Source: Suillus spraguei
Lineage: Eukaryota > Basidiomycota > Agaricomycetes > Boletales > Suillaceae
Assembly: GCA_016800925.1 (NCBI GenBank)
Contig: JABCPU010000066.1
Location: 124,001-188,000 of the forward strand
Direction of reading: 5' to 3'
Length of the DNA: 64,000 bases
The notes beneath the pieces were generated by a model. The model had not been told where the DNA came from. It saw only the letters and a list, made by a program, of their open reading frames with translations, and did no database searches. Made by a program: the position numbers and the translations under genes. Position 1 is the stretch's first letter. The number at the start of each line of letters is the position of its first letter. Positions 1 through 11,877 of this stretch are shown piece by piece.

Positions 1-1251
1 ATCTCTCCCGCACTGGATGGGGTACCGTTTTCACTGCGTTCCCCGTCGATCTTCTCACACCCTGGAGTGCGTACACCATCCGTTGTCCTCGATGCCCAGG
101 CCCGTGTCCAGGAGTCCGCTGGTGACAATTCACTACTACCAATTCTGGAACACAGGCAATCTGCTGCAGAATTGGATATTCCCCCAGGGAAGCCTCCATC
201 TTTGACCTCGCAGCTGCCTCTGGTTGTCATCTTCCAGTACGGTTTGCTGGCACTTCACAGCACGACACACGATCAGGTGTTCTTGTCATATCTTGTTACG
301 TACGTAGTCTGTGCAATACTCCGTGCATCTTACTGACCTCTAATCAGCGACTACGAGTCGGGGGGTCTGAACCTCAATCCGGGGCATTTCTCCCAGCTTA
401 GTACGTGTTGTACTACAGGGCATGAAGGACATTTTGCTGATAGTGTCCTGCAGTTGCTCTCATGTGCCTTGCACAGATTGTATACCAGTTTTATCTCTAT
501 CCGTATGGCTACTTTATCTTTTGATTATCGTTCTGCTGACTCACTTCTTTCAGAAACATCGGGCAAGTCTTTTCTGGCTTTGTTATAGAACACTCCCCTT
601 ATGGCACTTGTTCATAGACCCCCTCGAGGGCGCTTTTCCCACCTCGCAATGTTTCGTCTTGGGTCCTTGCTATTCATACCGGCATACCTTACCGTCACTA
701 TGTATCGGGGTTTCGCAAGTTCAAATGACGAAGGAAGTTTCGTTCTTATGGCAGGTATGATGTGATTTCTTTATCCCTCCTGTTCCATGGCTGATTCCTT
801 TATGTCAGCGCTGTCTCTGAGCACGTGAGTGACGTCTGGACAGTCCACCTGAGCATTGTTGACACATACGCAGAGCTGTACGCTATTGTGGAAACACGTT
901 TGGTTACACCGCCATATCTATTCTCCTTAATTATAGTGCGTTCGTCGAGCTTGTGCCAGAATGAAGTTCCAATTGACAGTGCCTATAGTGACACCCCCAC
1001 ATGCCGTTGGCTTTGCAAATGGTGTCGCGCAGAGTATAGTCAGTCTTGCACGTTGTTTTGGACCTGTTCTTGGCGGATACGTGAGTACTAGCTCTACTCT
1101 TTGGTGGTACAATGACAATGACACTCTCACACTCACAATGTAGCTTTGGGCGGCTAGCACCAGAGACGATCCGTCAGGATACCCTCTCGGATTTGTGGCA
1201 TGTTCGGTCGTATGTGCGCTAGCCGTTGCACACAGTTTTTTCATTCGTTAG
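1..1251 (+). CDS. MFS transporter, 3' part (5' end outside window)
   Basis: This is the C-terminal part of a multispanning major facilitator superfamily transporter; the start lies upstream of the window. The sequence joins into one frame across about seven introns: an exon ending YLVT near 300, then YESGGLNLNPGHFSQL, LMCLAQIVYQFYLYP, RFSHLAMFRLGSLLF, YCGNTFGYTAISILLNY, MTPPHAVGFANGVAQS, SIVSLARCFGPVLGGY and a last exon ending AHSFFIR-stop at 1251. The conserved ARCFGPVLGGY helix and hydrophobic segments fit the fungal/plant ZIF-like and YCR023C-like MFS group. One intron (563-617) appears to use a GC-AG boundary (gcaagt...catag), because only this joins NIG to PPRGRFSH in frame. The substrate cannot be told from sequence. 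Family assignment is firm, subfamily tentative. Confidence 0.85.
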
Positions 1252-1937
1252 CTTTCCGCCGCCGATCTTGTTGCCTTGAAATGCCTGCAAGATAGAGTAG
1301 ACATTATACTATTTGTATGCATGTGATCATCCAAAACAATCACTTTAATGGACCATGTGTAGGTTGTTGGTTTGCATGTGTGGCTCGGCCAGCGTATTCA
1401 TGAGCAAACGATTGAACTAAGGACCGGCACTTGAAATTTGAGCTATCTCAGAAGCCAAACGCCCACCACGTTGTGTTTGTCGCTGTCCATCGGGGCGGAG
1501 AGGATGACTAAGCGTGTGTCCCGTGGCGGTGCACGCAACGAAGAGGAACAAAATGCACTGCAAGGCAAAGCAAATTTACGATGCAAGACGCGTACGCCGA
1601 TGCCAATGTGATCAACATTGTTTTTCACTGATTAACCTATCTCATCATGTCGACAACGATGATACAAACAGAAATTTATCGTAGCCTCACCAGGCCTGGC
1701 CATATCATATAACGGTTTTGAGTCGGCGCCTTTTTGTCGGTACCTATGATTGGCATCTACAGCCATGATAACAGTCGGTTACATGATGAGTCCTGGGTTG
1801 AGGGACTTGACACAGATTTCAGAACTGACAGATTATGAGACAGACCAGTCTCGATTGAGCATGTCTGTTGAGTCTCCACATCTCTAAAGTCCGTCTCCTG
1901 ACAAATTCCCGCAGGAAGTTCTATCCCTTCGATCACC
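1252..1937. other. intergenic, nothing recognised
   Basis: No conserved reading frame, tRNA or repeat was recognised on either strand. It holds the 3' flank of the MFS gene and the presumed promoter of the gene starting at 1938. Confidence 0.5.
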
Positions 1938-3801
1938 ATGGCCGTTGATCCTATCAATTTCCTTTCCCTTATTGCCTTCCTGTCCGCCATCGAGGCTCGC
2001 GGAGTGTCTCTAGCCACTGGTCTGACCAACGGAACCATCTATTTTCCATTCAACAGACAGTTGAACGGCCCTTCGTGCAGACCGTCAAACACTCGCGCTT
2101 CCGCTTCCAATATAGGCTTTGACCATACCAGTGAAGGCCTCACACGGGATCCTTCCACTCCTAACTCTGGCCATCCTTTGGGTTTTTCGAACACGACAGC
2201 TCATACTGCATCTTTTTCTCTCCTCTACCAGTTTCTCCTCATCTTCTCAGGTCAACTGGCTTCTATCTCACAGGACATCTCGTCTCTGCGTCATTCTGTT
2301 GCATCGCTCGAGTCTTCGCTATCGGCAGTCGAAGATCGAATCGCTTTGCTTACCAACGCTCATGAATCGATTTTCGCACAGTTCAAGGATGAACCATTCC
2401 AAACTCATACCAAGCCATCGTCCGATGGGGAGGAACTGGATCGAGAATTACACCACTTGTCCAAGAGCATGACCACCCAGCAAGGTCAAACGAGTGCGAT
2501 GTGTGACATGGTTGGTGCAATGCAGGCGTGCACAATCTGCGTTAGTCCAGATTACGAACCCCTTTCTGAACGCACGCGGAGTTATAGAGAGTTTGACTCT
2601 CCCCAGAAATATCTTCGCCCTCAATTTACTACTCAGAATGAGGATTTCATTGAGTGTAAGAAAGAATGTGCTACTTTGCGCCAGGACCTACAAAACCTCT
2701 CGGACTTGGCCTCGATCAATTATAACAAGACCAATGTATCGTTGGCTCACCTTCGTAGTCAGATCGTTGACCAGGTCAAAGACCAAAATCGGACCGAGAA
2801 AGAAGTTGCACTCTTACGCGAACAGATATCAAGGAAATTCGAGGCGTTTCATTCCAGAGTGTCTTCTCTTACATTAGATGCCGTGAAGGTGCATCATGGC
2901 GTTCAATTATCAGACCAAGCTGCCAAAGAAGCTCGTCGGGCAAAGGTGATGGCGGGTGTGGGCCGTCGTCTTATGCAGCTTCAAGGCATGTCAGTCCCAC
3001 TCGTGAATTTCATTCCGACGCTCACACGTTCTTATGACATCTGGAAACCCGCGGCGCGTTCTTGGCTAATGAAGACACCGTCCTACAGAATAACGAAATG
3101 CTGTGGTTCCGTCCCCATGTTCTTCACCGGTTTCGGTTGAGCGCTTCCAGGTAGATTTTTTCAATGTGTAGACGTCACTGTTCTTTCATGATTGTTGACA
3201 TGTCTCTTGGCCAAAAGGATTCTGACGTATTCAAGGCTTCGTCACCCTGTGTCCAATGGGTCGGGACTATTGCTCTTTCCGACACCAAGGTACGGCATTC
3301 ACCACTCCCATCTCGGCAACATATAAATTGCAAGGGTAGGAGCTGATTTACTTCTCATTCACGAAGTTGACGCAATATCGTAGAAAATGTGGATAACATC
3401 CATTCTCCCTCCACCTTTGTTGCTCTCTATCAGGGTGACGCTCAGGTTGGTGTCCTGAGGAAACAGAAAGAACGCACAATCGCTGCCTTCCAACCCAAGG
3501 GTGCGTTCCCCCTCCTGTTAGACCTTCAGATTAAACAACAGAACGTGCCTTGTTTCAATGAATCACAGATACCAACTGGATGCCTTCGCCTTCGCCGACA
3601 TCACCAGCGCTCGCTGCTGTTCCTGCCACACCACTTTTACCTCGTTCAGGGCTCTCAACAATACAGCGTGGTCATGTTTCTGCGACACGAATCTTCAAGC
3701 GTATGTACCTAAATTCTGTTGACTGTCAGAGCAGTGATTTGATGCGCACACAGCTGGTGACTCAGAATACCGTAATAAAAGCCTCTATGCCTCTCCTCTG
3801 A
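1938..3801 (+). CDS. hypothetical protein with coiled-coil region
   Basis: I do not recognise this gene. An open frame from ATG 1938 (context caccATGG) runs about 400 codons to 3140. The N-terminus is hydrophobic (FLSLIAFLSAIEARG), followed by Ser/Thr-rich sequence, then heptad-like Leu/Ile stretches (residues ~95-135 and ~235-310, for example QLASISQDISSLRHSVASL) that suggest coiled coils. Downstream, short exon-like segments (about 3164-3290, 3384-3500, 3569-3700, 3741-3801) can be joined with plausible introns (gtacgg...cgtag, gtgcgt...cacag, gtatgt...gtcag) to a stop at 3801. The link between the long exon and these is unresolved, because a second frame near 3060-3150 (NNEMLWFRPHVLH) also looks coding; either an unseen intron or a single-base error lies there. 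The 3' structure is therefore uncertain. Confidence 0.5.
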
Positions 3802-4721
3802 ATGGTGCCAGCGCCCGTATCCGAGGATGGATATAAGAGCCGATTTGCCATGTGTCATTTACCCATATCCTTCTTTGAAATTTGGTGACAAAAAGAGTTT
3901 TTCTATTGTCCTGCGTTGCAATATTGTTTACGGTCAATGACACATAGATAATTACTTCCTACCAAGGATTCCTTTTTCTGCTGGCTCCGTCTTTGTACAG
4001 AACCTTGACGGAACCTCGGCCTGCCACATTCTGCTCGACATGAATTGACATCTGGCAGTGTCAGTTCTACTCTACTACGTAGTAGAATGAATGAGTTTTG
4101 TCCAACACACTAACCTCGCCTGATAGCCTCAAAGTTCTAAAGATCTGCTGGTGCCGGACCGAGCGTGAGTATGCATGGTTACAAGTGAGCAAGGGTTTGC
4201 AGCAATAAGGCGGGATATATCACATGATGAGCACAAACACGTACTGGAGTGCTGGTACTATCATTCCGGGTAATCTGCAACATGCATGTAATATGCAAAA
4301 AGTTCAAAACACCTCAACGCACTGCTCGACTCACTTCAAAAAAATTCAGGCATATGTAGACTACTTATATACGATGTACTGTCCAAGTAGAATAAAATTT
4401 TCTTGCATGTTGCAGCTGTGAGAGACGAAATAGTGGTAATTTGTAACCATGCAGGAACATAAATCATACAGATCCTATAGATCCTGCAGGTATATTCACG
4501 AAGTTATACCCGGAGCACAACAATCATCTCATCAGGATTACAGAACACAACTTCGATAAAGCTCATCCTGTTGTTTTAAGATGCTATAGAGGGAGAATTG
4601 ACGACATGTATGAAAACATGACAGTAAGTAGATAGTATGTAACAAATTCAATCTCCTCTACGGCACACTCGGCAAGTGCACTCGTCGTCTCCTCTTGCAT
4701 CATTCTCACATCCTTGTTACA
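3802..4721. other. intergenic, nothing recognised
   Basis: AT-rich sequence without a convincing reading frame. I see no repeat family, tRNA or transposon protein in it. Confidence 0.4.
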
Positions 4722-5584
4722 ATGGCACCAAACCGCAGGCGCACTACCAGTCAGAAGAAAGCCGAATTACAGGCACAATCAAGACCAAAAAATTGGACGA
4801 GCTACGTGACATAGCTGCGGCCTTGCGATTACCGGAGACTGGACTCAAGGCAGAGCTGCTCCAGCGAATTGTGCAGTTCTTCGATGGCCAACCAGAACTC
4901 AAGAAAAACCAGCGGTATGAGGGTTTATTTAATCCCCCCCTTCTCGCAGGCGGCATGTTGAAACCGGCAATAACACTACTGAGTCAGTACCGCAAGACAT
5001 GCCGAGTCATCAAAATTCGATGCACGCACCATTTGGCGGCCATCAACCGCAGCCTATCCCTTAACCCTCAATGTCACGCGTGGATCTTCCGCCACCCGGC
5101 AGGTATGCGCCCCCCATGCACCATTCGGCGCCTCCACCTATTCCCCACTTTGCGCCGGTGGCTGGTAGTAGAGTGGATTTTCAAGTTAGTGGTGATGTAC
5201 AAATGTCTGATGTTGCACGCAGTCAACCTTATTCAGGACCATATATGATATCACCAGTACACTCACAATAATTACATGAATCACGATACTTGATAATAAT
5301 ATATTGCTGTATTCATTATTCATCAGAGCTTCAGGCTTCAAGCTTCCAGTTCGATGACTCAATGCAACGCCAACAGATCGAGAGCCCAATGTGGAGAGTC
5401 AAAATTGACTGCGCCGGGTATGCGAGGTGTGACTCGACGTGACCATATTTTGCAGAAGCAGTCAGACCCTTTTCTCGGCTTTCATCCGACACCACATCAC
5501 AGCGTCCTAAAAATGAGAAAAAATGAGATCTATGTAGAGGCAGTACGAATCTATAACACTCTAAATTCGTGGAAGATAATATGA
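4722..5584 (+). pseudogene. SAP-domain gene, disrupted
   Basis: The ATG at 4722 opens MAPNRRRTTSQKKAELQAQS, a basic start typical of a nuclear protein, but the SAP helix-extension-helix (TKKLDELRDIAAALRLPETG then LKAELLQRIVQFF) lies in another frame. The switch falls at a run of six A near 4785, and no intron of usable size explains it. SAP domains bind A/T-rich DNA or scaffold regions. After a very short putative intron (gtatga...cgcag, about 36 nt) the text continues HVETGNNTTESVPQDM...HQPQPIP, then an in-frame TAA near 5060, then PSMSRVDLPPPGRYAPPM to 5271. Further exon-like text (SSFQFDDSMQRQQIESPMW) follows at about 5325-5420. One frameshift and one nonsense codon suggest a pseudogene; a base-calling error plus a mis-modelled intron is the alternative. 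Confidence 0.55.
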
Positions 5585-5863
5585 AGTGGTTGACGAGTTA
5601 CAAAAGATTTGCTGAAAATGTTGCAGAATACCCGGAATGATAGTAAATAAAAGGAAAGAAACCTATTACCTGTCGCATGTAATTCGTAGCCAACCTTCCG
5701 GACATATTGTGCCAAAGAAAGGTGCTGAGAACGACGAAAGCTTCACCGACCCGAAAGCTCAGCGGATGCCTTGCCACTGGCACCCACTTTCCTCCACTTA
5801 ATACGTTGGCCTTGCAGATCGCTTTTTAAGCTGTGGTGGGTAGGTGTTCACAGAAGATCGAAT

Positions 5864-7263
5864 ATGCCCAGCCAGATGCTTTATAACTCTGTGCGGGTCA
5901 ATTCCGCGCGGAGACGCCCGGCAATAAAATGCTTGAACGCCTATTTCTACAGTAGTAATGCCGCAAGGAAGCCATTTGACATCCTGTTCTTCGGGCGCGA
6001 CGAGTTCTCTTGCAACGTCTTCAAGCAATTGCACGACGCCCAAGGTAAGTTTGAATCATAACATGGGCAATCCAACGTTCATATTGACCGGTAATATAGA
6101 TGTTTGGCAGTCCATCTCAATCGCTACTAACCCAGACGTGAAAACCGGTCGACGAGGTTCTCATTTATCGATTTGTACGTGGGCAATTTTTTGCATAGTG
6201 ATAACATACCTACGGCCGTTTCAACAGCTCCACTCAAACTACTTGGCGAGTCTCTCGAGGTTCCAGTTCACACTATACCACGACGAAAGATTGACTTCAG
6301 GGGTTGGATAGTGCGTATTACATCCTTTCTCGCTGAACCGGCCTCATGTTCTATGCAGCCTCCTTCATCATTTATGAATACCAACGAAGCTCACGTCTCC
6401 GTCCCTGCCAGTGAAACTCATCTTCTTGTCACTGCTTCCTTCGGACGTATCCTTCGCCCTTCACTCCTGCGTCTCTTTCAGCCAGGTCAGCGACTTAATG
6501 TTCATCCAAGCCTACTGCCTGCATATCGAGGTCCGGCGCCCATCCAAAGAGCTTTGATGCGAGGTGAAAGTGTGACAGGTGTGTGTGTAATTGACATGAT
6601 GGAGAAGAAGGAAGGGATTGATGCTGGAAGCGTGTGGGGCTGCAAGAGCATGGTGAATTGCATAACGAGCACATAATCATGCATAACTCATTTTACTGCA
6701 GGTTGTTCCAGAAAGCGCAACATTTTCTTCGACGTCTGTGGAGCTGGCCCGGACCGGGGGAGATTTACTTGTCACAGTGCTTCGGGATATGCTACTGGGA
6801 AAAGTAAGTCTTTAAAAATTTGGCTGACTTTAAATGTTCACGCTTCGGACAGGCTCGTAGCACTCCACAACCTCCAGTCTTATCTACAACACCCCATGCT
6901 TATGCAATATCCGCTTCCGATGCACAGGTTGATTTTACATCCCAAACTGCACTAGACATAGTCCGACTTTCTCGCGCCATTTCACACCAGCGCCCTATCA
7001 CGACTACCATGTCCGATGGACGCGCTCTTCAGCTGCACCATCTCAGTATCTCCGGGAGCCATGATGATTTGGGTCGTGTTGAGCCTGGCTGGGCAGTGTA
7101 TTCGCCGCATACACGTACCGTGCTGATAAATTGTGCTGACAGAGAGTGGCTGAGTGTTTTAAAGTTAAAAACTCAAGATCGTGCGCTTCTGGCTGCGAAA
7201 GAATGGTGGAATGGGGTCAAGGGGCTGGGCCTGCTACACGGGGGCATGCTGAAACTGCTCTAG
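5864..7263 (+). CDS. FMT1: methionyl-tRNA formyltransferase, mitochondrial
   Basis: The enzyme transfers a formyl group from 10-formyl-tetrahydrofolate to Met-tRNA for mitochondrial translation initiation. Six exons join in frame: 5864-6044, 6100-6174, 6228-6310, 6359-6652, 6702-6803, 6853-7263. The N-terminus is Arg/Ser-rich with no acids for about 40 residues, as expected for a mitochondrial presequence, followed by the core start [14 protein letters not shown]. The formyl-transferase signature is clear ([17 protein letters not shown], then [17 protein letters not shown]), supplying the catalytic Asn, His and Asp. The C-terminal OB-like domain ([14 protein letters not shown] onward) is present. 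I chose ATG 5864 because no upstream ATG is in frame. Nothing looks broken. The 5-formyl-THF cyclo-ligase at 14572 belongs to the same one-carbon metabolism. Confidence 0.93.
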
Positions 7264-7995
7264 AGGGTTCTTTAATATCGGTGTATCATCTAGTTTTAAA
7301 GAAGCACTTCTCGAGCGCTCGTGCCAGGGCCAGACTCGATTCATATCCAGGGAAACACGCTGCGCAGTCCGGCAAAGGTCCGTAGTCCCGGGTTTATGGA
7401 TAATGATTGTCGCCTGGTGTAAATGGGTGTGGTTCAGGATCGAAGGCGTACAACCCACCATCGAAGAAGTGTACAGTAGGTTTGGGTCCGATCAGCAGGT
7501 GAACAATTACATGTAATATCACCCGCAGGCGTTTACGATATCGGGGGCCGCCGATAAGCTTTTTTTCTGCATGACCCACAAACACCCAACTAAAACTGCG
7601 ATCTCGACACTATGCCAAAGTAGTAGTCATTTGGCACGTCGAAATGGCCAAATTAAGTTGAGAATGTAAACCGACTGTGACAGGATATAGATTCAAACAA
7701 TCTGATTACCGGCGCTTGAGGAAGACGTCATGATGATGAGCCATGAGCCGTGACGACGACAACATGTGTTTGGCCATTTATACCATGCACAGCTCAGATA
7801 TTATGTTGAGTGTCGCGGTCATGAGATGCATTATTTCGGACGCGACGCGTCTCTTTGTCCTTGTTTGTTCATAATGGTCCACTCGGCTAGTACTACTGTA
7901 GTCCAGACAAAGAACGTGTCTACCGACTTAAATTCCCAATATTTTGAATATCATCCACCATCTGACAGGGCTTCCTGAGCCACCCAACGCGGATT
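7264..7995. other. intergenic between FMT1 and EXO1
   Basis: No convincing gene. Short open stretches on the minus strand (about 7240-7590) read as PGDNHYP/GLYAFDPEPHPF-like text but lack a start, a stop-to-stop frame or recognised family. The right part must hold the EXO1 promoter. Confidence 0.4.
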
Positions 7996-10749
7996 ATGGG
8001 AATTTCTGGGCTTTTACCGTTGCTGAAATCGATCCAGCTTCACCGACACCTCTCAGACTTTGCTGGTCAAACACTTGCGGTGGATGCTTATGTCTGGCTT
8101 CACCGAGGCGTATACGCCTGCGCCACTGAGATAGCGACAGGAAAACCCTCAACAAAGTCAGTGTTTTTCTACTTGTCTGGGGGCGGTTTGTGGTTGCCAG
8201 TATACTCACCCCACCTAGGTATGTTGATTATGCTATGCAGCGTGTTCGCTTACTGCGTCATCACAAAATTTGCCCGTATATTGTATTCGACGGTGGTCCA
8301 CTCCCTGCAAAGATGGGTACCGAGACTGAGCGCAAGCAGCGGAGGGAAGAAAACCTTGCGAAGGCGAAGGCGCTGGCATCCCAGGGACGACACAAAGAAG
8401 CCCGAGAATACTTTGTGAAATGTATCGATGTAACCCCTCAGATGGCATACCAACTCATAAAAGTCTGCTGTCAATCCTCGAGCTAGACAGTCGTCTGATG
8501 CGTTCTTTAATTTAGGCCCTGCGCGCAGAGAATGTATCATACGTAGTCGCACCATATGAGGCCGACGCTCAAATGGCGTATTTGGAGCGCATTGGTCTTG
8601 TGGATGGCATCATCACCGAAGACTCAGATTTGCTTGTCTTCGGATGTCGAAAGGTGCTCTTCAAGCTGGACTCTATTTCAAGTTCTATTGTCTCGATCTC
8701 GAAGGACGACTTTGGATCCGTGACTGCTGCTGAGGGGGGCATATCACTTCTTGGCTGGTCAGACGCTCAGTTCAGAGCCATGGCCATCCTTAGTGGATGT
8801 GATTATTTGCCAAGCATCCCAGGAATCGGGCTGAAGACTGCGTGGTCATTACTACGGAAGTATAAGAGCGTAGAGCAGGTCGTCCGGGCTATAAGGCTTG
8901 AAGGGAAGAAGTCTGTGCCAAAAGGGTATCTAGAGGCATATAGTCTAGCAGAGAAGGTGTTTTTGCACCAGCGCGTTTATTGTCCCCTGGATGAGAGACT
9001 GGTCAACTTGACGGATATCCCCCCAGGAGTTGAGTGGGGCGATAAAGAGGGATTGTATATCGGAGGGTTAGTCTCTGAACAATCGCTCGATGGAGACCCT
9101 AGCACTTATTCATTTCATTTAAAGTGATATAGAGCCCGCCTTGGCGAGAAAGTTAGCTCAAGGGGACATTGATCCAGTAACACTTCTACCAATGATTGAT
9201 ATCAATCCGAGCTTCGTTCCTCGCACAGTGAAGCCCCTCCCCTTTCAGACCAATAATATTAATCGCCCCAGTTCAGCCAAAGGAAAGGGCAAAGCAAACC
9301 CTGGGCCTGAGAGTGGTGATTACTTACCTTCTTCGGTATTTCTCCTCAGTGTCGATTATGACACAAATGTTTGACAATGTTCCCACAGCTCCAAAGCCAA
9401 ATGCTGCCCTGACTCGTCGTAACTCTGCACCAACAAAGAGAACGGCAGTGTCTGGTAAAGGTAGCGGAAAAAGAACACTTGTCGATATACTTGACGAAGA
9501 CCTCGCTGCAAAACGCATGAAACTAAATCAGGCTTCATCTTCCACAGACCTTTCTCTTCCCACACATTCAAGGTTCTTTCCCCCTCCATTGACGTCAAAA
9601 CAGGAGGTGGAACAAGCCGCAGGCGATCTGATGCGAAGTTCACGTGTCTCACATCCCCTATCTGATAAAGAAAATCTCCCTGATCGTGCCGATAACGTTA
9701 TTGTAGTCGAAGAATTGGAAGAAATTCTTGATGAGCCCCCGGATCCCGTCACACAAGAAGATGGGTACCTGTCACCTTCACCATCCTACTTCCGATCAGC
9801 CACACCCGATCTCTCTTCACCTGTACGGCCGTATAGCACCGCACGGCATGATCATGACGATGAAGACGATTTCGGCGCCGATATCATCCCCAGCCCCACT
9901 GCGGTGAGAACGGTCACGCGACATGCCTTGCATCAGTGTTTACTGCCCAAGAAAGAGAAAGTCAATATCCTTGTTCGGGAAACGCCGCCGCCGATGAATG
10001 GTATAGGTTCTGCTGATGAAATAGAAGGACCTGACTTGCGTGATATTCTTGACATTGAAGCGCCCGAGGATATCGATGCGATCGATGATGACATAATTAC
10101 TCCAGCATCATCATCATCATCTTCCACCTTTGGTCCTACTACTCCGGCAGACAATGGTATGAATGACGAATTTGACATGGATAAATTAGCTGAAGAATAT
10201 ACAGTGACTGAGGCAAGTGCACGCGCAAAACGCACGGAGATAGTCGCCAACGGGTGGTGGAATAAGTGGGCCCTAAACAAGGACGTACGCTCTTCGGTTC
10301 GTATCGAAATTTCCGTGACGATTGTTATCGTATCTGATATGTCTAATACAGAAGACTGCCGTGCTCAGAAGGTGCGAGACCACGATCACTCCCGACGGAC
10401 GGCAGCCTGGCTGCCGTACTCGGCTAGGATCTGCACCGCCCAAGGTCAGACTTCCGTTGTCTACCGAAGTAGCATCCAAGGCTGGAAGAACCCTGAAGGC
10501 TGTGGGAGGTACGGGAATCCGTAATAGTCCACAATTTGTGATCGGTAAGTCTGGTCTCGGCCAAGAAGAGACAACAGGAGGAAATCGGCTTGAACAATTT
10601 CGGTATGTTCAGGTGCTGCTGTCGTAAGGCTCATTAATTTACTTGCCAAATCAGATGCAAAGCGTCTTAAAGTTAGACCCACTGCATTTTGCGTTCAAGC
10701 TCGTTATTTCCGATATCTAATTCACGTCCATCACTGTATATATAATTGA
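7996..10749 (+). CDS. EXO1: exonuclease 1 (XPG/RAD2 family)
   Basis: This is a 5'-3' double-strand exonuclease and flap endonuclease acting in mismatch repair, end resection and replication in the nucleus. Seven exons join to about 790 aa: 7996-8156, 8219-8462, 8516-9066, 9125-9315, 9389-10284, 10352-10544, 10613-10749. The start MGISGLLPLLKS is typical of EXO1. Metal ligands are visible: Asp30 (TLAVDAYVWLHRG), YEADAQMAYL, EDSDLLVFGC and LSGCDYLPS, followed by the helix-hairpin-helix IPGIGLKTAWSLLRKY. The C-terminal half is low-complexity and acidic (DDDIITPASSSSSSTFG), as usual for the regulatory tail that binds mismatch-repair proteins. MSH6, a functional partner, lies 23 kb downstream. All catalytic residues are present; the last two exons are the least certain. 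Confidence 0.94.
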
Positions 10750-11877
10750 TAGTCGGTGGAATGAGGAAGGTCCGACATGTCGGATTAGAAATACATAAGG
10801 TCGGGGATCATCCAGTTAAGTACTAGTTTGCCTCCTGGTTTGATATTTTCTAGTATTTAATCTGTTCATGTGCAGCATGCTGTGCATGCAGACATCCTGT
10901 AGTGTAGTACCTTCAGATGAATCCGTTAATTAAAACGGAATCTAATCAATGCGTGGTATTGGAGCTTGCCAATTGATTGATTGTGAGGACCCAGCGGGAG
11001 TTACGCAATTCTGGTTAAAAAATTGCGTTTGTTAGGTTATGTCTCGGGTTCTATCATCAACTAATCAACATCTCCACAGGTCTTCGAGAAGCCAAGGCGG
11101 GATTTTATTCACAATTGTAGTCGTCGAGGCGCTTACAGCGAACGTTGTGCCTCTGCCACGCTGGGGTCGCGGAGTGTAAATTCCTAGTCAAGAAAATACT
11201 ACGGTCAAACGACAATGAGTCGCTGAGACTTGGATCGGGAAAAAGACCGTTGTAGCCGTCCCCCCGGTTCCAGGGGGTATAATTACCCACCCTTCTGGAG
11301 CCTTACATGCTGATTTTTTTTTTATTCGTAGCCGTTGGAAGAATGTTAATGTATTGCCTCGCTGAAATAGGTGTCAATGATTGCTAAGTCACTTTGCTTG
11401 GTATCCAGGGTAGTTTCCGGAATATGAATCTCGACAAGATTTGCTGTTTGGGTTGGATCCGAGTCAGGTTCCGCTCGTAACTAATAAAGAACATGGAACT
11501 TCAAATAGGGCTAAAACGAAGGGGGGGTGAACTTTTTCTAATTCTGAGTACCCAAAAGGTACAAGCCACGTCTCTTAATCCACCCCGCAAGATCCAGGCG
11601 CGAGCCCTCATGTTCACTGATGGACACGCACGCAGAGCACACGCCTTTCGGCTTTTATCTAACTACTGGCGAAACAAAAAAACGGCACTCTTCCTCATAT
11701 ATATTCCTACCACTTCCTGGACACCCCGAGTCAGAAGATCTTATTTCTCTGAATTTATCCTTCGCGCTTCCCTCCCACGGTACAAAAAGGTAGTTCACTA
11801 TACCCTTAGAGCTTGTACGTTCGTTTATCCGAGTCCTTGTTCCACTTCGAAGCTCATGCCATCGACTACTTAGTTCT
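10750..11877. other. intergenic / upstream region of zinc-finger gene
   Basis: About 1.1 kb without a supported gene. An open frame at 11493-11873 has no recognisable family and atypical composition. Pyrimidine-rich sequence between about 11700 and 11860 fits a promoter or leader of the gene starting at 11878. Confidence 0.4.
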
